A program made the translations under genes and the position numbers. Shown piece by piece: positions 27,253 to 35,260 of a DNA stretch of 64,000 nucleotides (positions are counted from its first letter, which is position 1; every line of letters begins with the position of its first letter). The notes beneath the pieces were generated by a model. It saw nothing but the letters and a program-made list of their open reading frames with translations, was not told where the DNA came from and did not search any database. The stretch comes from Streptomyces erythrochromogenes (GTDB lineage: Bacteria > Actinomycetota > Actinomycetes > Streptomycetales > Streptomycetaceae): assembly GCF_036170895.1 (NCBI RefSeq), contig NZ_CP108036.1:6917501-6981500 (forward strand), in the 5' to 3' direction.

Positions 27253-28551
27253 TCATTCAAGATCGTCCCCGCTCCGACCCCGGACCTCGGCACCCCGCCG
27301 CCCTCGGCGGGGTAGGCCGTTGTTGCACGCCACCTGGCGGTAGCCGGACGAGAACAGGCCCCGGTAGGCGTACGCGGCGGACATCAAGGTCATGTGGTGG
27401 TGCCAGCCGGGGAAGGAGCGCCCCTCGAAGTCGAGGAGCCCGAAGTCGTCGGCCAGAGCGCCCAGCGTGGCGGCGGCCCGGCCCGACTGCCGGACCAGCC
27501 GCAGCAGGTCGTCCATCCGGTGGCGGCTCATGTTGGTGAGCCAGACCGCACCGCTCGCGCCCGGCGCCCCGGGCCCCGGGCGCCGTTCGCCGAACAGGCG
27601 GTACGTCTGCTGCGCGCCCGGGACCGCCAGGTCGGCGCCCGGCACCCGGACCAGGGCCGATTGGATGCGCAGTGGCTGCGGGCGCGCGACACGGCCCGTG
27701 AGCGGCGCCGCGTACGGATGGCTGGTGTTGCCCCGCCGCGCGAGGTCGCCCGCCGAGGTGGCGTGCCCGGCGGTGGCGTACGCCGCGGTGGCGTACGCGG
27801 CCGGCCGGGCCGGCTCGGACCTGTGGCCCGGTCCGGCCGCGCAGACGGCGAGGGCGGGCGGGACGGACACCAGGAAGTCGTGGCCGCGCCGGCCCAGCAT
27901 GCCGATCAGCGCGGCGGCCGCGCCGAGGCGGCTGAGGTCGGCGACCACGGGGGCGCGCACCGACGAGGTACGGGCGGCGATCGAATCGACGAGCTCCAGG
28001 ACCAGTGACTCCGGGGTCTGGTGCGCCACGGCGGGGGAGATCCGCGCCCGGCGGCGCAGGGCGGGGTCCACCGACCAGGAGTCGGGAAGCACCAGCCGCC
28101 AGTCGACGGGCACGCTCAGGCCGTCCAGGGAGAGGAAGAGTCCGAAGCCGAACTGGCAGTTGACGATGCGTCCGGCGGCGGGGTCGAAGCGGCGGTGCAC
28201 GCCGACGGAGTGCTCACCGCGCTTGGGGAAGCAGACCTGCCCGACCGTCCAGGCGTGCACCGGGTGGCGTTCCTCCACCCAGCGGAGCAGCTCGGCGCGG
28301 GCCGGATCCCACTCCCACGGGCTCGCGTTGATGAACTGCTGCAGGGACTGGGACGCGGTGGGTGACGCGGTCACGGAAGCCGCGAGCCTGCGGACGGACT
28401 TCTTGCCCGGGGTGGTGAGCAGGCCCTGTAAGTAGACCCGGGCCCATCTGCGCTGGTCGGCCCTCGGTAAGTGGCCGAAGAGGCGTTCCGTGAACTCGTC
28501 CAGGGCGGTGCCGCCGGCAGCCAGGGCTCTGGTCCTCATGTGCGCCGTCAT
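27253..28551 (-). CDS. IS701-family-like DDE transposase, possibly domesticated
   Basis: The 432-residue protein starts at ATG 28551 with GGAGGGGAG about 9 nt upstream; longer in-frame starts (28578, 28665) lack a ribosome site. QRRWARVYLQGLLTTPGKKSVRRLAA is the IS701 N-terminal signature. Acidic residues can be placed at SLDGLSVPVDWRLVLP, VVADLSRLGAAAALIGMLG and DFEGRSFPGWHHHMTLM, so the DDE triad looks present. I see no flanking terminal inverted repeats. An ARE-type butyrolactone operator (28605-28626) lies in its upstream region, and it sits between two receptor genes. That context suggests a resident, regulated gene rather than a recent insertion; the role is unknown. Confidence 0.8.
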   Translation of the reverse strand: MTAHMRTRALAAGGTALDEFTERLFGHLPRADQRRWARVYLQGLLTTPGKKSVRRLAASVTASPTASQSLQQFINASPWEWDPARAELLRWVEERHPVHAWTVGQVCFPKRGEHSVGVHRRFDPAAGRIVNCQFGFGLFLSLDGLSVPVDWRLVLPDSWSVDPALRRRARISPAVAHQTPESLVLELVDSIAARTSSVRAPVVADLSRLGAAAALIGMLGRRGHDFLVSVPPALAVCAAGPGHRSEPARPAAYATAAYATAGHATSAGDLARRGNTSHPYAAPLTGRVARPQPLRIQSALVRVPGADLAVPGAQQTYRLFGERRPGPGAPGASGAVWLTNMSRHRMDDLLRLVRQSGRAAATLGALADDFGLLDFEGRSFPGWHHHMTLMSAAYAYRGLFSSGYRQVACNNGLPRRGRRGAEVRGRSGDDLE

Positions 28552-28604
28552 CTGTCGTCTCCCCTCCAGTGCGGACATCGGTGTGCGCCATGACAGCCAA
28601 GAGA

Positions 28605-28626
28605 ATACAGAACGTTCGTTTTGTTT
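28605..28626. promoter_or_regulatory. ARE-type operator upstream of IS701-like gene
   Basis: Left half ATACAGAACG, spacer TT and right half CGTTTTGTTT match the published ARE pattern AWACAAACCG-N2-CGGTTTGTWT at 17 of 20 positions by eye. It lies about 54 bp upstream of the IS701-like start and shares the core GTTCGTTTT with the site at 23938-23959. A GBL receptor should bind it. Confidence 0.72.
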
Positions 28627-28842
28627 TCCAGCTAAAGTATGGCTTCCCCGCGGCGACTTGGGCACGTTGGAGGTACGACGCCGCCCGCCCCCGACGCGGG
28701 CGGCGCGGGACGGCGGGGCATGGTCGCTTCTTCGTCAAGTAGCCGTTGTGCGCGGTCGGCACCGGGGCGACGCTGGAGGTCGTCCCCGTGCCGGGCGCGG
28801 GGGTGAGTGAGGAACGAACCGGATGGCAGTGGTAGTGCAGTG

Positions 28843-29445
28843 GTGAAGCAAGAGCGCGGCGTGCGCACCCGTAATCATCTGATCTCGGTGGCCGCCGCCG
28901 AATTCGACCGCAACGGATACGAGGGGACGTCGCTTTCCCGGCTGAGCAGATCGGCCGGTATTTCGATCGGGGCCGTCACCTTCCACTTCTCGGCGAAGGG
29001 GGAACTGGCCTCCGCCGTCGAGGATTCCGGTCGGGCCGCCACCCGGAGGGTGGTCGAGTGCGTGACGGCCCGCGGAGGGCCGGCGCTGGACACCGTCTCC
29101 TCGCTCGTCCTGGCCCTCGGCCGGCTGATCGAGACCGACGCGGCCGTGCGCGCCGCGGCCCGGCTCACCCAGGAACGCGTCGGCGCCGGCCCCGAGTGGT
29201 GCGGCTGCTGGCTCCCGGAGGTCGAGGAACTGCTGGAACAGGCCGCGGAAGAGGGTCAGCTCCATCCGGAGGTCGACCCGCGCCCGCTCACTCAGCTGAC
29301 GGGACATCTGGTCGGCGGCGTCGTCGCGCGGGCCCGCCGGGACCGGGAGGACCGCCCCGGCGCGGTCGTCGGCGAGCTCGGCGAACTGTGGTGCCTCATC
29401 CGGCGGCGCGTCGCGGCCCGCCCGGAAGCGGAAATGCCCAAGTAG
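28843..29445 (+). CDS. second ScbR-like (pseudo)receptor, TetR family
   Basis: This protein of about 200 residues starts at GTG 28843 (GTG 28840 and 28807 are in frame). The chosen start makes KQERGVRTRNHLI the N-terminus, as in ScbR/ArpA relatives. The helix-turn-helix reads ISVAAAEFDRNGYEGTSLSRLSRSAGISIGAVTFHFSAKGELASAV. The C-terminal part (AAARLTQERVGAGPEW, then VEELLEQAAEEGQLHPEVDPRPLTQLTGHLVGGVVARA) keeps family spacing but differs clearly from the first receptor. It may be a ScbR2-type pseudo-receptor that senses antibiotics rather than butyrolactones. It is divergent from the IS701-like gene and runs toward galU. Confidence 0.88.
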   Translation: MKQERGVRTRNHLISVAAAEFDRNGYEGTSLSRLSRSAGISIGAVTFHFSAKGELASAVEDSGRAATRRVVECVTARGGPALDTVSSLVLALGRLIETDAAVRAAARLTQERVGAGPEWCGCWLPEVEELLEQAAEEGQLHPEVDPRPLTQLTGHLVGGVVARARRDREDRPGAVVGELGELWCLIRRRVAARPEAEMPK

Positions 29446-29489
29446 GCGGAAATGCGCGGGGATTACGGCCGCCGGCGTGAGGCGCCGTC

Positions 29490-29495
29490 TAGCGT
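29490..29495 (+). promoter_or_regulatory. -10 box TAGCGT of a probable leaderless galU promoter
   Basis: TAGCGT ends exactly 7 nt before the galU ATG at 29503. There is no Shine-Dalgarno sequence in the gap. The hexamer is identical to the manB -10 box. Confidence 0.5.
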
Positions 29496-29502
29496 CAGCG
29501 GC

Positions 29503-30411
29503 ATGAATTCCACGCCTCCGCAGATAACCAAGGCAGTGATCCCCGCCGCGGGACTCGGAACACGATTCCTCCCGCTGACGAAGGCCACCCCGAAGGAAAT
29601 GCTCCCGGTGGTCGACAAGCCCGCCATCCAGTACGTGGTGGAAGAGGCGGTCGCGGCGGGGATGTCGGACATCCTCATGGTCACCGGGCGCAACAAGCGG
29701 CCGCTCGAGGACCACTTCGACCGCAACTACGAGCTGGAGGAGGCCCTCCAGCGCCGTGGTGATCAGGACAAACTCAACAGCGTCTGCGCATCCACCGAAC
29801 TCGCCGACATCCACTACGTGCGCCAGCGGGACCCCAAGGGCCTCGGGCACGCCGTCCTGTGCGCCGCGCCGCACGTCGGCCGGGAGCCCTTCGCCGTCCT
29901 CCTGGCCGACGACCTGATCGACCCCAGGGATCCCCTGCTGTCCCGGATGGCCGAGGTCCGCGCCCGGCTCGGCGGCAGCGTCGTGGCCCTCATGGAGGTG
30001 GACTCGGACGCCATCCACCTGTACGGATGCGCCGCGGTCGAGCAGTCGGCGGCCGGCGGCGATGGCGTGCGCATCACCGAGCTGGTGGAGAAGCCGGAGC
30101 CCGGCACCGCCCCCAGCAACCTCGCGATCATCGGCCGCTACCTCCTCGATCCCGAGATCTTCGAGGTGCTGCGGAGCACCAGCCCCGGGCGCGGCGGCGA
30201 GATCCAGCTCACGGACGCCCTGCGCACCCTGGTGCGCGCCGGACGCCCCGTGCACGGCGTGGTCTTCTCCGGCCGCCGCTACGACACGGGGGACCGTGCC
30301 GAGTACCTGCGCGCGACGGTCCGGCTCGCCTGCGAGCGCGAGGACCTGGGCCCCGAATTCCTGTCCTGGCTAAGGGAGTTCGTGCGTGCGGAGGAGCTCG
30401 CGCCGGTCTGA
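29503..30411 (+). CDS. galU: UTP-glucose-1-phosphate uridylyltransferase
   Basis: The 302-residue protein starts at ATG 29503; an upstream in-frame ATG at 29452 gives an untypical N-terminus. The pyrophosphorylase signature KAVIPAAGLGTRFLPLTKATPKEMLPVVDKPAIQYVVEEAV is at residues 10-50. QRDPKGLGHAVLCA, the metal-site strand FAVLLADDLID and VEKPEPGTAPSNLAIIGRYLL follow, as in bacterial GalU. It makes UDP-glucose from UTP and glucose-1-phosphate. Streptomyces normally have a housekeeping galU elsewhere, so this copy among GBL regulators, with manB nearby, is probably pathway-dedicated. A 12-bp hairpin follows the stop codon. Confidence 0.95.
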   Translation: MNSTPPQITKAVIPAAGLGTRFLPLTKATPKEMLPVVDKPAIQYVVEEAVAAGMSDILMVTGRNKRPLEDHFDRNYELEEALQRRGDQDKLNSVCASTELADIHYVRQRDPKGLGHAVLCAAPHVGREPFAVLLADDLIDPRDPLLSRMAEVRARLGGSVVALMEVDSDAIHLYGCAAVEQSAAGGDGVRITELVEKPEPGTAPSNLAIIGRYLLDPEIFEVLRSTSPGRGGEIQLTDALRTLVRAGRPVHGVVFSGRRYDTGDRAEYLRATVRLACEREDLGPEFLSWLREFVRAEELAPV

Positions 30412-30421
30412 TCAGCCGACC

Positions 30422-30456
30422 GGTGGGCGACCGGGGAAGTTCCGCGGTCGCCCACC
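30422..30456 (+). terminator. galU terminator hairpin
   Basis: GGTGGGCGACCG (30422-30433) pairs perfectly with 30445-30456 around an 11-nt loop, 11 bp after the galU stop codon. Confidence 0.75.
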
Positions 30457-30516
30457 TGACCGGCCCCGACTCCGCCAACTTGCCCAAATCTCAACAGGGT
30501 TCGGCCGCTCCGTAGG

Positions 30517-30540
30517 TTACCGAACGGTAATTACGTAATT
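30517..30540. promoter_or_regulatory. tandem palindromes in promoter of the ParB/StrR-like regulator
   Basis: TTACCG-AA-CGGTAA (30517-30530) is an inverted repeat with the ACCG-N2-CGGT core seen in AREs. It overlaps a perfect 12-bp palindrome AATTACGTAATT (30529-30540). Both are AT-rich islands in GC-rich DNA, 65-88 bp upstream of the regulator start, and are probably operator and promoter elements. Confidence 0.55.
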
Positions 30541-30604
30541 TCTTCTTCGGGCCCGGCGAAAGGTGCGGCGCCCCAGGCAGCGAGTGCACGAAGGGAGGTG
30601 AACC

Positions 30605-31582
30605 ATGGACGACTCGAACGCAGGACACCCGGCGAAGCGGACCCCCCGCTCCGCCGCAGAGGTGCCGGTCGGCGCACTGCTCGCCGCGGATTCCCCCCGC
30701 ACCGTCCCCGTGGACGAGAGCCACGCACAGGCTCTCGCGAACTCGGGCCGGACACTGCCGCCGCTGCTCGTGCACCGCCCCACGATGCGGATCATCGACG
30801 GGACGCACCGCTTGCGGGCGGCCGTGCTGAGGGGCCGCGACACCGTCGGCGTGACGTACTTCGACGGCAGCGCCGAGGACGCGTTCGTCCTCTCGGTCGA
30901 GGCCAACATCAGCCACGGACTCCCGCTGACCCAGGCGGAACGGACGGGCGCGGCGTTGCGCATCCTGCGGTCCCACCCGGACTGGTCCGATCGCGGGATC
31001 GCCGGGCGGACCGGCCTCGCGGCCAAGACCGTCGCCGCGCTGCGCCGCCGGGAGGCGCCGGAGCACGAACCGCCGGGCCGCGTCGGCCGGGACGGGCGCA
31101 TCAGGCCGGCCGATCCGGCCCGCGGCCGGGAGGCCGCGGCCCGGCTGCTCGCGGGCCGGCCCACCGCCTCCCTGCGGCAGATCGCACGGGAGGCGGGCAT
31201 CGCGCCCTCGACCGTACGGGACGTACGCCGCCGGATCGGCGAGGGCGAGGACCCCGTACCGGCGGGGCAGCGGCGCTCCGGCAGCGCACCGTCCCCGCCG
31301 GCCCGGCCGGCGGACCGGGGACGGGCCCGCGGGCAACCGCTGCCCGCGCTGGTCACCGGCCTCTGCAAGGACCCCCTGCTCAGACTCAGCGAGGCGGGCA
31401 GGCTGCTGCTGCGCATGCTCGACCTCCAGGTGAGCGGTCTGCGCCAGCGGGAGCGGATCGTCGCCGCGGTGCCCCCGTACCGCGCCGAGACCGCTGCCGC
31501 CGCTGCCGCGCAGTGCGCCCGCGACTGGCAGGAACTGTCGGAGGAACTGGGCCGCCGCGCCTCGGCGGAGGCCCGTACCTGA
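30605..31582 (+). CDS. ParB-N-domain transcriptional activator, StrR-like
   Basis: The 325-residue protein starts at ATG 30605 behind an excellent GGGAGGTGA. Residues 15-110 are a ParB/Srx-type domain: VPVGALL, then LPPLLVHRPTMRIIDGTHRLRAAVLRG and EANISHGLPLTQAER. A helix-turn-helix follows at about 120-145 (HPDWSDRGIAGRTGLAAKTVAALRR), and a second possible one at about 188-208 (RQIAREAGIAPSTVRDVRRRI). This arrangement is that of StrR/NovG-type pathway activators, not chromosome partition proteins. No parA lies nearby. In S. griseus, StrR stands at the end of the A-factor cascade, and the GBL island here fits the same logic. Its DNA targets are unknown. Confidence 0.85.
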   Translation: MDDSNAGHPAKRTPRSAAEVPVGALLAADSPRTVPVDESHAQALANSGRTLPPLLVHRPTMRIIDGTHRLRAAVLRGRDTVGVTYFDGSAEDAFVLSVEANISHGLPLTQAERTGAALRILRSHPDWSDRGIAGRTGLAAKTVAALRRREAPEHEPPGRVGRDGRIRPADPARGREAAARLLAGRPTASLRQIAREAGIAPSTVRDVRRRIGEGEDPVPAGQRRSGSAPSPPARPADRGRARGQPLPALVTGLCKDPLLRLSEAGRLLLRMLDLQVSGLRQRERIVAAVPPYRAETAAAAAAQCARDWQELSEELGRRASAEART

Positions 31583-31605
31583 GCGGTCCTCCACCCCCCA
31601 ATACC

Positions 31606-31626
31606 GGCCTTCCCTGCTGGAAGGCC
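31606..31626 (+). terminator. small hairpin between regulator and MFS gene
   Basis: GGCCTTCC / GGAAGGCC form an 8-bp stem with a CTGCT loop. It may end the regulator message or attenuate read-through into the MFS gene. Confidence 0.5.
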
Positions 31627-31647
31627 CCGTTCATGTGTGTGTCGGAA

Positions 31648-33061
31648 AGGAAGTCTGGCGATGTCGGTTGTCGAGGGTGCGCGGGTTGATGCGGGTGCGG
31701 GGGAGGTGCCGGCCCGTTTGGACGGGCGCCTGAGGTTGGTGCTCGTGGTGCTGCTGGTGGCGCAGTTCATGCTGGCGGTGGATTTCTCGATTTTGAATGT
31801 GGCGTTGCCGGTGATCGGTGACGGGCTTGGTTTCTCGTTGTCGAATCTGCAGTGGATCGCGACGTCGTTCGCGTTGTGTGCTGCGGGTTTCACGTTGTTG
31901 TTCGGGCGGGTTGCGGACCTGTTCGGGCGTCGGCGGCTGTTCCTGGTGGGCCTTGCGGTGCTGGGCCTGTCCTCGCTCGTGGGTGGTCTGGCGACGTCGC
32001 CGGAGATGCTGATCGCGGCGCGGGTGTTCCAGGGTCTGGCGACCGCCGCGGTGACGCCGGCGGGTCTGTCCCTGCTCACTACGTCGTTTCCCGAAGGGCC
32101 CTTGCGTCAGAAGGCGTTGGGTCTGAACGGTGCTCTGATGTCGGCGGGGTTCACGACGGGCGCGATTCTGGGTGGAGTGCTCACGGATCTGTTGTCGTGG
32201 CGGTGGGCGTTCTTCATCAACGTCCCGGTGGCGCTCGCGGTGTTGTTCATCGCTCCGACGGTGATCAAGGAGTCGCGTCCGGCGACGCGTCCGAAGCTGG
32301 ACGTGCCGGGGGCGACGGCCGTCACCCTGGGTTTGCTGGCTCTGATTTACGGGTTGACGCAGGCGGGTGAGCACGGTTGGGGTGCGCCGTCTGCGCTGGG
32401 TTGGCTGGCTGCGGGTGTGGTGCTGCTGATCGTCTTCTATGCGATCGAGTCGAAGAGTTCGGCTCCGCTGGTTCCGGTTTCTGTGCTGAAGAAGAAGACG
32501 GTCGCGTGGGGGAACATCGCGGGTCTGGTCGCGTTTCTGACGGAGACCAGTCTGGTGTTCCTGATGACGCTGTATCTGCAGGAGGTGTTGGACTTCTCGC
32601 CGCTGACGGCGGGTCTGTCGTTCGGTGTGCTGGGTGTGGGCACGGTGATCGGTGGTTCGATCGCGCCGCGGGTGATCGGTGCGGTGGGTACGCGGTCGAC
32701 GTTGATCGTCGGTGGTGTGCTGCAGGCGGTGGCGACGTTGAGCCTGGTGGCGTTGGGTGAGACGTCGGCGTCGATGTGGCTGCTGTTGGTTGCGACGTTC
32801 GCGGGTGGTGTGGGCAACATGCTGGTGATCGTCGGGTTCATGGTGACCGCGACGACGGGTCTGCCGGACCATGAGCAGGGTATGGCGACGGGTCTGGCGA
32901 CGATGACGCAGCAGATCGGCATCACGATGGGCACGCCCATCATGTCCGCGGTCGCCGCGGCCAACACCGACATCCATGCCGGCATCACCACCGCGGTCAT
33001 CGTCAACACCGCCATCGTCGTGGTCGGCATCCTCACCACCGTCCTCTTCCTCCGCACCAAG
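31648..33061 (+). repeat. direct repeat copy 1, 1414 bp (MFS gene)
   Basis: This segment runs from the ribosome site (AGGAAG) to the last few codons of the MFS gene. It is repeated at 43124-44537 with a constant offset of 11476 bp. I found no difference on reading both copies, and the translations agree through the shared region. Sequence diverges immediately at both borders. Confidence 0.95.
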
Positions 33062-33091
33062 GCCGCGAAGGACGTCGCCGCCGCCGGCTGA
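31661..33091 (+). CDS. DHA2/EmrB-type MFS drug exporter, copy 1
   Basis: The 476-residue membrane protein starts at ATG 31661 with AAAGGAAG upstream. The first membrane helix (LVLVVLLVAQFMLAVDFSILNVALPVIG) contains the drug:H+ antiporter motif D1, and LLFGRVADLFGRRRLFLVGL is motif A. RVFQGLATAAVTPAGLSLL and TTGAILGGVLTDLLSWRWAFFINVPV (motif C/D region) complete the 14-helix DHA2 signature. It probably exports the local pathway's product or another toxic compound. It is duplicated at 43137-44552, differing only in its last residues (AAKDVAAAG here). Wobble positions favour G and T until about 32915, then C, unlike its neighbours. Confidence 0.95.
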   Translation: MSVVEGARVDAGAGEVPARLDGRLRLVLVVLLVAQFMLAVDFSILNVALPVIGDGLGFSLSNLQWIATSFALCAAGFTLLFGRVADLFGRRRLFLVGLAVLGLSSLVGGLATSPEMLIAARVFQGLATAAVTPAGLSLLTTSFPEGPLRQKALGLNGALMSAGFTTGAILGGVLTDLLSWRWAFFINVPVALAVLFIAPTVIKESRPATRPKLDVPGATAVTLGLLALIYGLTQAGEHGWGAPSALGWLAAGVVLLIVFYAIESKSSAPLVPVSVLKKKTVAWGNIAGLVAFLTETSLVFLMTLYLQEVLDFSPLTAGLSFGVLGVGTVIGGSIAPRVIGAVGTRSTLIVGGVLQAVATLSLVALGETSASMWLLLVATFAGGVGNMLVIVGFMVTATTGLPDHEQGMATGLATMTQQIGITMGTPIMSAVAAANTDIHAGITTAVIVNTAIVVVGILTTVLFLRTKAAKDVAAAG

Positions 33092-33129
33092 TTTCCCGGC
33101 CGAAGAGATTCCCCTCCCTCCGGGAAGCG

Positions 33130-33172
33130 CCCCGGCACGGTCGTCAGACCGCTCCCGTCGACCGTGCCGGGG
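33130..33172 (+). terminator. MFS copy 1 terminator hairpin
   Basis: CCCCGGCACGGTCG (33130-33143) pairs perfectly with 33159-33172 around a 15-nt loop, between MFS copy 1 and the SDR gene. Confidence 0.8.
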
Positions 33173-33199
33173 TCGCCTCCCTCCTTCTCAAGGAACCCG

Positions 33200-33985
33200 A
33201 TGGACCTCCATATCGAAGACCGCGTGTACCTCGTCACCGGCGCGTCGTCCGGCATCGGCGAGGCGACCGTCCGCCTCCTCGCGGCCGAAGGCGCCACCGT
33301 CGTCGGCGTCGCCCGCAAGCCGTGGAGCACCGAAGCCCTCGGCGACCGGGTCAGCACCCTCGCCGCCGACCTCACCGATCCCGCCGCGGCCCGGCAGGTC
33401 GCGGACGCCGTGGCCGCGCGCCACGGCCGGCTCGACGGCCTCGTCAACAACGTCGGCGCGCTGGAATCCCGTACCGGCTTCCTCGACGTGACCGACGAGC
33501 AGTGGAAGAACACCTTCGAGGTCAACTTCCACTCGGCCGTCCGCATGACCCGCGCCGCACTGCCCGCGCTCCTGGAGTCGGGAGCCGGCTCCGTCGTGCA
33601 CGTGGCGAGCGAGGCCGCCCGCTACCCCGACCCCGGCATCGTCGACTACGCCGCCTCGAAGACGGCGCTGCTGTCCCTGTCCAAGTCCCTCGCCGCGGAG
33701 TTCGGCGCACGGGCGGTACGTTCGAACGTCGTCTCCCCGGGGCCCACCCGGACCGCGCTCTTCGACGCGCCCGGCGGCTTCGCCGACCAGCTCGGCCAGC
33801 GGTTCGGGCTCCCCGCGGACGAGGCCGTCGACCACTTCATCCGCGAGGTGCGCCGACTGCCCAGCGGCCGCATCGGCACACCCGAAGACGTCGCGGGCGT
33901 GATCGCGTACCTGCTCTCGCCCCTGGCGGGCCAGGTCACCGGCGCCGAATGGAGCGTCGACGGCGGCGCCCTGCGGCAGATCTGA
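33200..33985 (+). CDS. short-chain dehydrogenase/reductase (classical SDR)
   Basis: The 261-residue protein starts at ATG 33200 with AAGGA upstream. Classical SDR motifs are all present: cofactor loop VTGASSGIGEATVRLLAAEGA, NNVGALE, active-site VHVASEAA followed by YAASKTALLSLSKSLAAEF (Tyr and Lys), then VSPGPTRTALF and the final GQVTGAEWSVDGGA. It oxidises or reduces a hydroxyl or carbonyl with NAD(P). It is the first gene of a tight run (8 bp to the MFS gene, then 4 bp to the FAD oxidase). The three together look like one transcription unit ending at the 37039 hairpin. Confidence 0.93.
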   Translation: MDLHIEDRVYLVTGASSGIGEATVRLLAAEGATVVGVARKPWSTEALGDRVSTLAADLTDPAAARQVADAVAARHGRLDGLVNNVGALESRTGFLDVTDEQWKNTFEVNFHSAVRMTRAALPALLESGAGSVVHVASEAARYPDPGIVDYAASKTALLSLSKSLAAEFGARAVRSNVVSPGPTRTALFDAPGGFADQLGQRFGLPADEAVDHFIREVRRLPSGRIGTPEDVAGVIAYLLSPLAGQVTGAEWSVDGGALRQI

Positions 33986-33993
33986 CCAGGCCG

Positions 33994-35256
33994 ATGCGTG
34001 CTTCCCTCCTCGCCCTCGCGGTCGGCGCCTTCGGGATCGGGACGACCGAGTTCGTCATCGTCGGCCTGCTCCCCGAGGTGGCCGACGACCTGTCCGTGTC
34101 CATCCCCTCCGCCGGCATGCTGGTCACCGGATACGCCCTGGGCGTGGTCGTCGGCGCACCGCTGATGACCGCGGCCGGTGCCCGGCTTCCCCGCAAGACC
34201 ATGCTTGTCGTGCTCATGGCTATCTTCATCGCCGGCAACCTGCTCTGCGCCCTCGCCGGGGACTACGCGGCCCTCATGGGCGGGCGGCTGATCGCGGCCC
34301 TCACGCACGGCGCGTTCTTCGGGATCGGCTCCGTCGTCGCCGCCGACCTCGTGGCCCCCGACCGGCGGGCCAGCGCCATCGCCCTGATGTTCACCGGCCT
34401 CACCCTGGCCAATGTGCTCGGCGTGCCCCTGGGGACCTTCCTGGGCCAGGAGTTCGGCTGGCGTTCGACCTTCTGGGCGGTCACCGCCATCGGGATCGTC
34501 GGACTGCTCGCCCTCATCACACTGGTCCCGGCGCAGCCCGCGCCGCAGAGCGGGGCCCTGCGCGGCGAACTCGCCGTCTTCCGCAGGCCTCAGGTGTGGC
34601 TGGCCCTGACCACGACGGTCCTCGGCTTCGGCGGCGTCTTCGCCTCCTTCACCTACCTCGCCCCGATGATGACGGAACTGGCCGGCTTCTCCGACGGTGC
34701 GGTCGCCTGGCTCCTCGTCCTCTTCGGCGTCGGGCTGTGCGTGGGCAACGTACTCGGCGGCCGGGCCGCCGACCGCTCCCTCATGCCCAGCCTGTACCTC
34801 ATCCTCGGCGGCCTCTGCCTGGTGCTGGTGGTCTTCACCTTCACGTCGAGGGCCGCCCTGCCCGCCGCGGTCACCCTGGCCGCCTTCGGGGCGATCGGCT
34901 TCGCCACCGTGCCGCCGCTCCAGGCACGCGTGATGCAGCAGGCGGCCGGGGCCCCGGCCCTCGCCTCCGCGGCGAACATCGCGGCCTTCAACCTCGGCAA
35001 CGCCCTCGGCGCCTGGCTCGGCGGCCTCGCTGTCGCCCACGGCCTGGGCTGGACCTCGCCGACCTGGATCGGCGCCGGACTCGCCGCCGCCGGCCTCGGC
35101 ACCGCGGCCCTCTCCGGCCACCTGGACCGCAGGAGCGGCCGAGGACCGCGCCCGCTTCCCGCCGAACGGCCCCTCCCTGCACCACTCCCCGCGCAGCACC
35201 CCTCCGCCGGTGCCGGGCACGGCACCCATCCCATCGTCGAACAGAAGTCGAGGTAG
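33994..35256 (+). CDS. DHA1-type MFS efflux transporter (AraJ/Cmx-like)
   Basis: The 420-residue protein starts at ATG 33994, 8 bp after the SDR stop. The first helix LLALAVGAFGIGTTEFVIVGLLPEVADDL carries the GTTEFV signature of the AraJ/chloramphenicol-exporter group. ALTHGAFFGIGSVVAADLVAPDRRASAIALMFTGLTLANVLGVPLGTFLGQ is the following diagnostic stretch. Twelve membrane helices are expected from the family and length. The C-terminal 45 residues are a Pro/Arg-rich tail (RSGRGPRPLPAERPLPAPL), which is unusual. It probably exports the compound made by the neighbouring oxidase and reductase. Confidence 0.93.
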   Translation: MRASLLALAVGAFGIGTTEFVIVGLLPEVADDLSVSIPSAGMLVTGYALGVVVGAPLMTAAGARLPRKTMLVVLMAIFIAGNLLCALAGDYAALMGGRLIAALTHGAFFGIGSVVAADLVAPDRRASAIALMFTGLTLANVLGVPLGTFLGQEFGWRSTFWAVTAIGIVGLLALITLVPAQPAPQSGALRGELAVFRRPQVWLALTTTVLGFGGVFASFTYLAPMMTELAGFSDGAVAWLLVLFGVGLCVGNVLGGRAADRSLMPSLYLILGGLCLVLVVFTFTSRAALPAAVTLAAFGAIGFATVPPLQARVMQQAAGAPALASAANIAAFNLGNALGAWLGGLAVAHGLGWTSPTWIGAGLAAAGLGTAALSGHLDRRSGRGPRPLPAERPLPAPLPAQHPSAGAGHGTHPIVEQKSR

Positions 35257-35260
35257 TCCC

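Noticed and set aside
27138..27315. Possible small gene reading VANHTNTSVFIYEADACAG and ending in PPPSAG
   Set aside because: It has no ribosome site or promoter, lies right behind the manB terminator, runs into the 3' end of the IS701-like gene on the other strand, and matches nothing I recognise.
27253..28665. Complete insertion sequence with terminal inverted repeats
   Set aside because: No matching inverted repeats or target duplication were found on either side, so only the gene is annotated.
22896..31582. Reading the ParB-domain protein as a plasmid partition gene and the island as a plasmid remnant
   Set aside because: No parA, replication gene or parS-like repeats are nearby; the extra HTH and the hormone context favour a StrR-type activator.
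31637..31660. Upstream in-frame start for MFS copy 1 (adds MCRKGSLA)
   Set aside because: The added residues lie outside most of the shared repeat and are absent from copy 2; ATG 31661 has the ribosome site.
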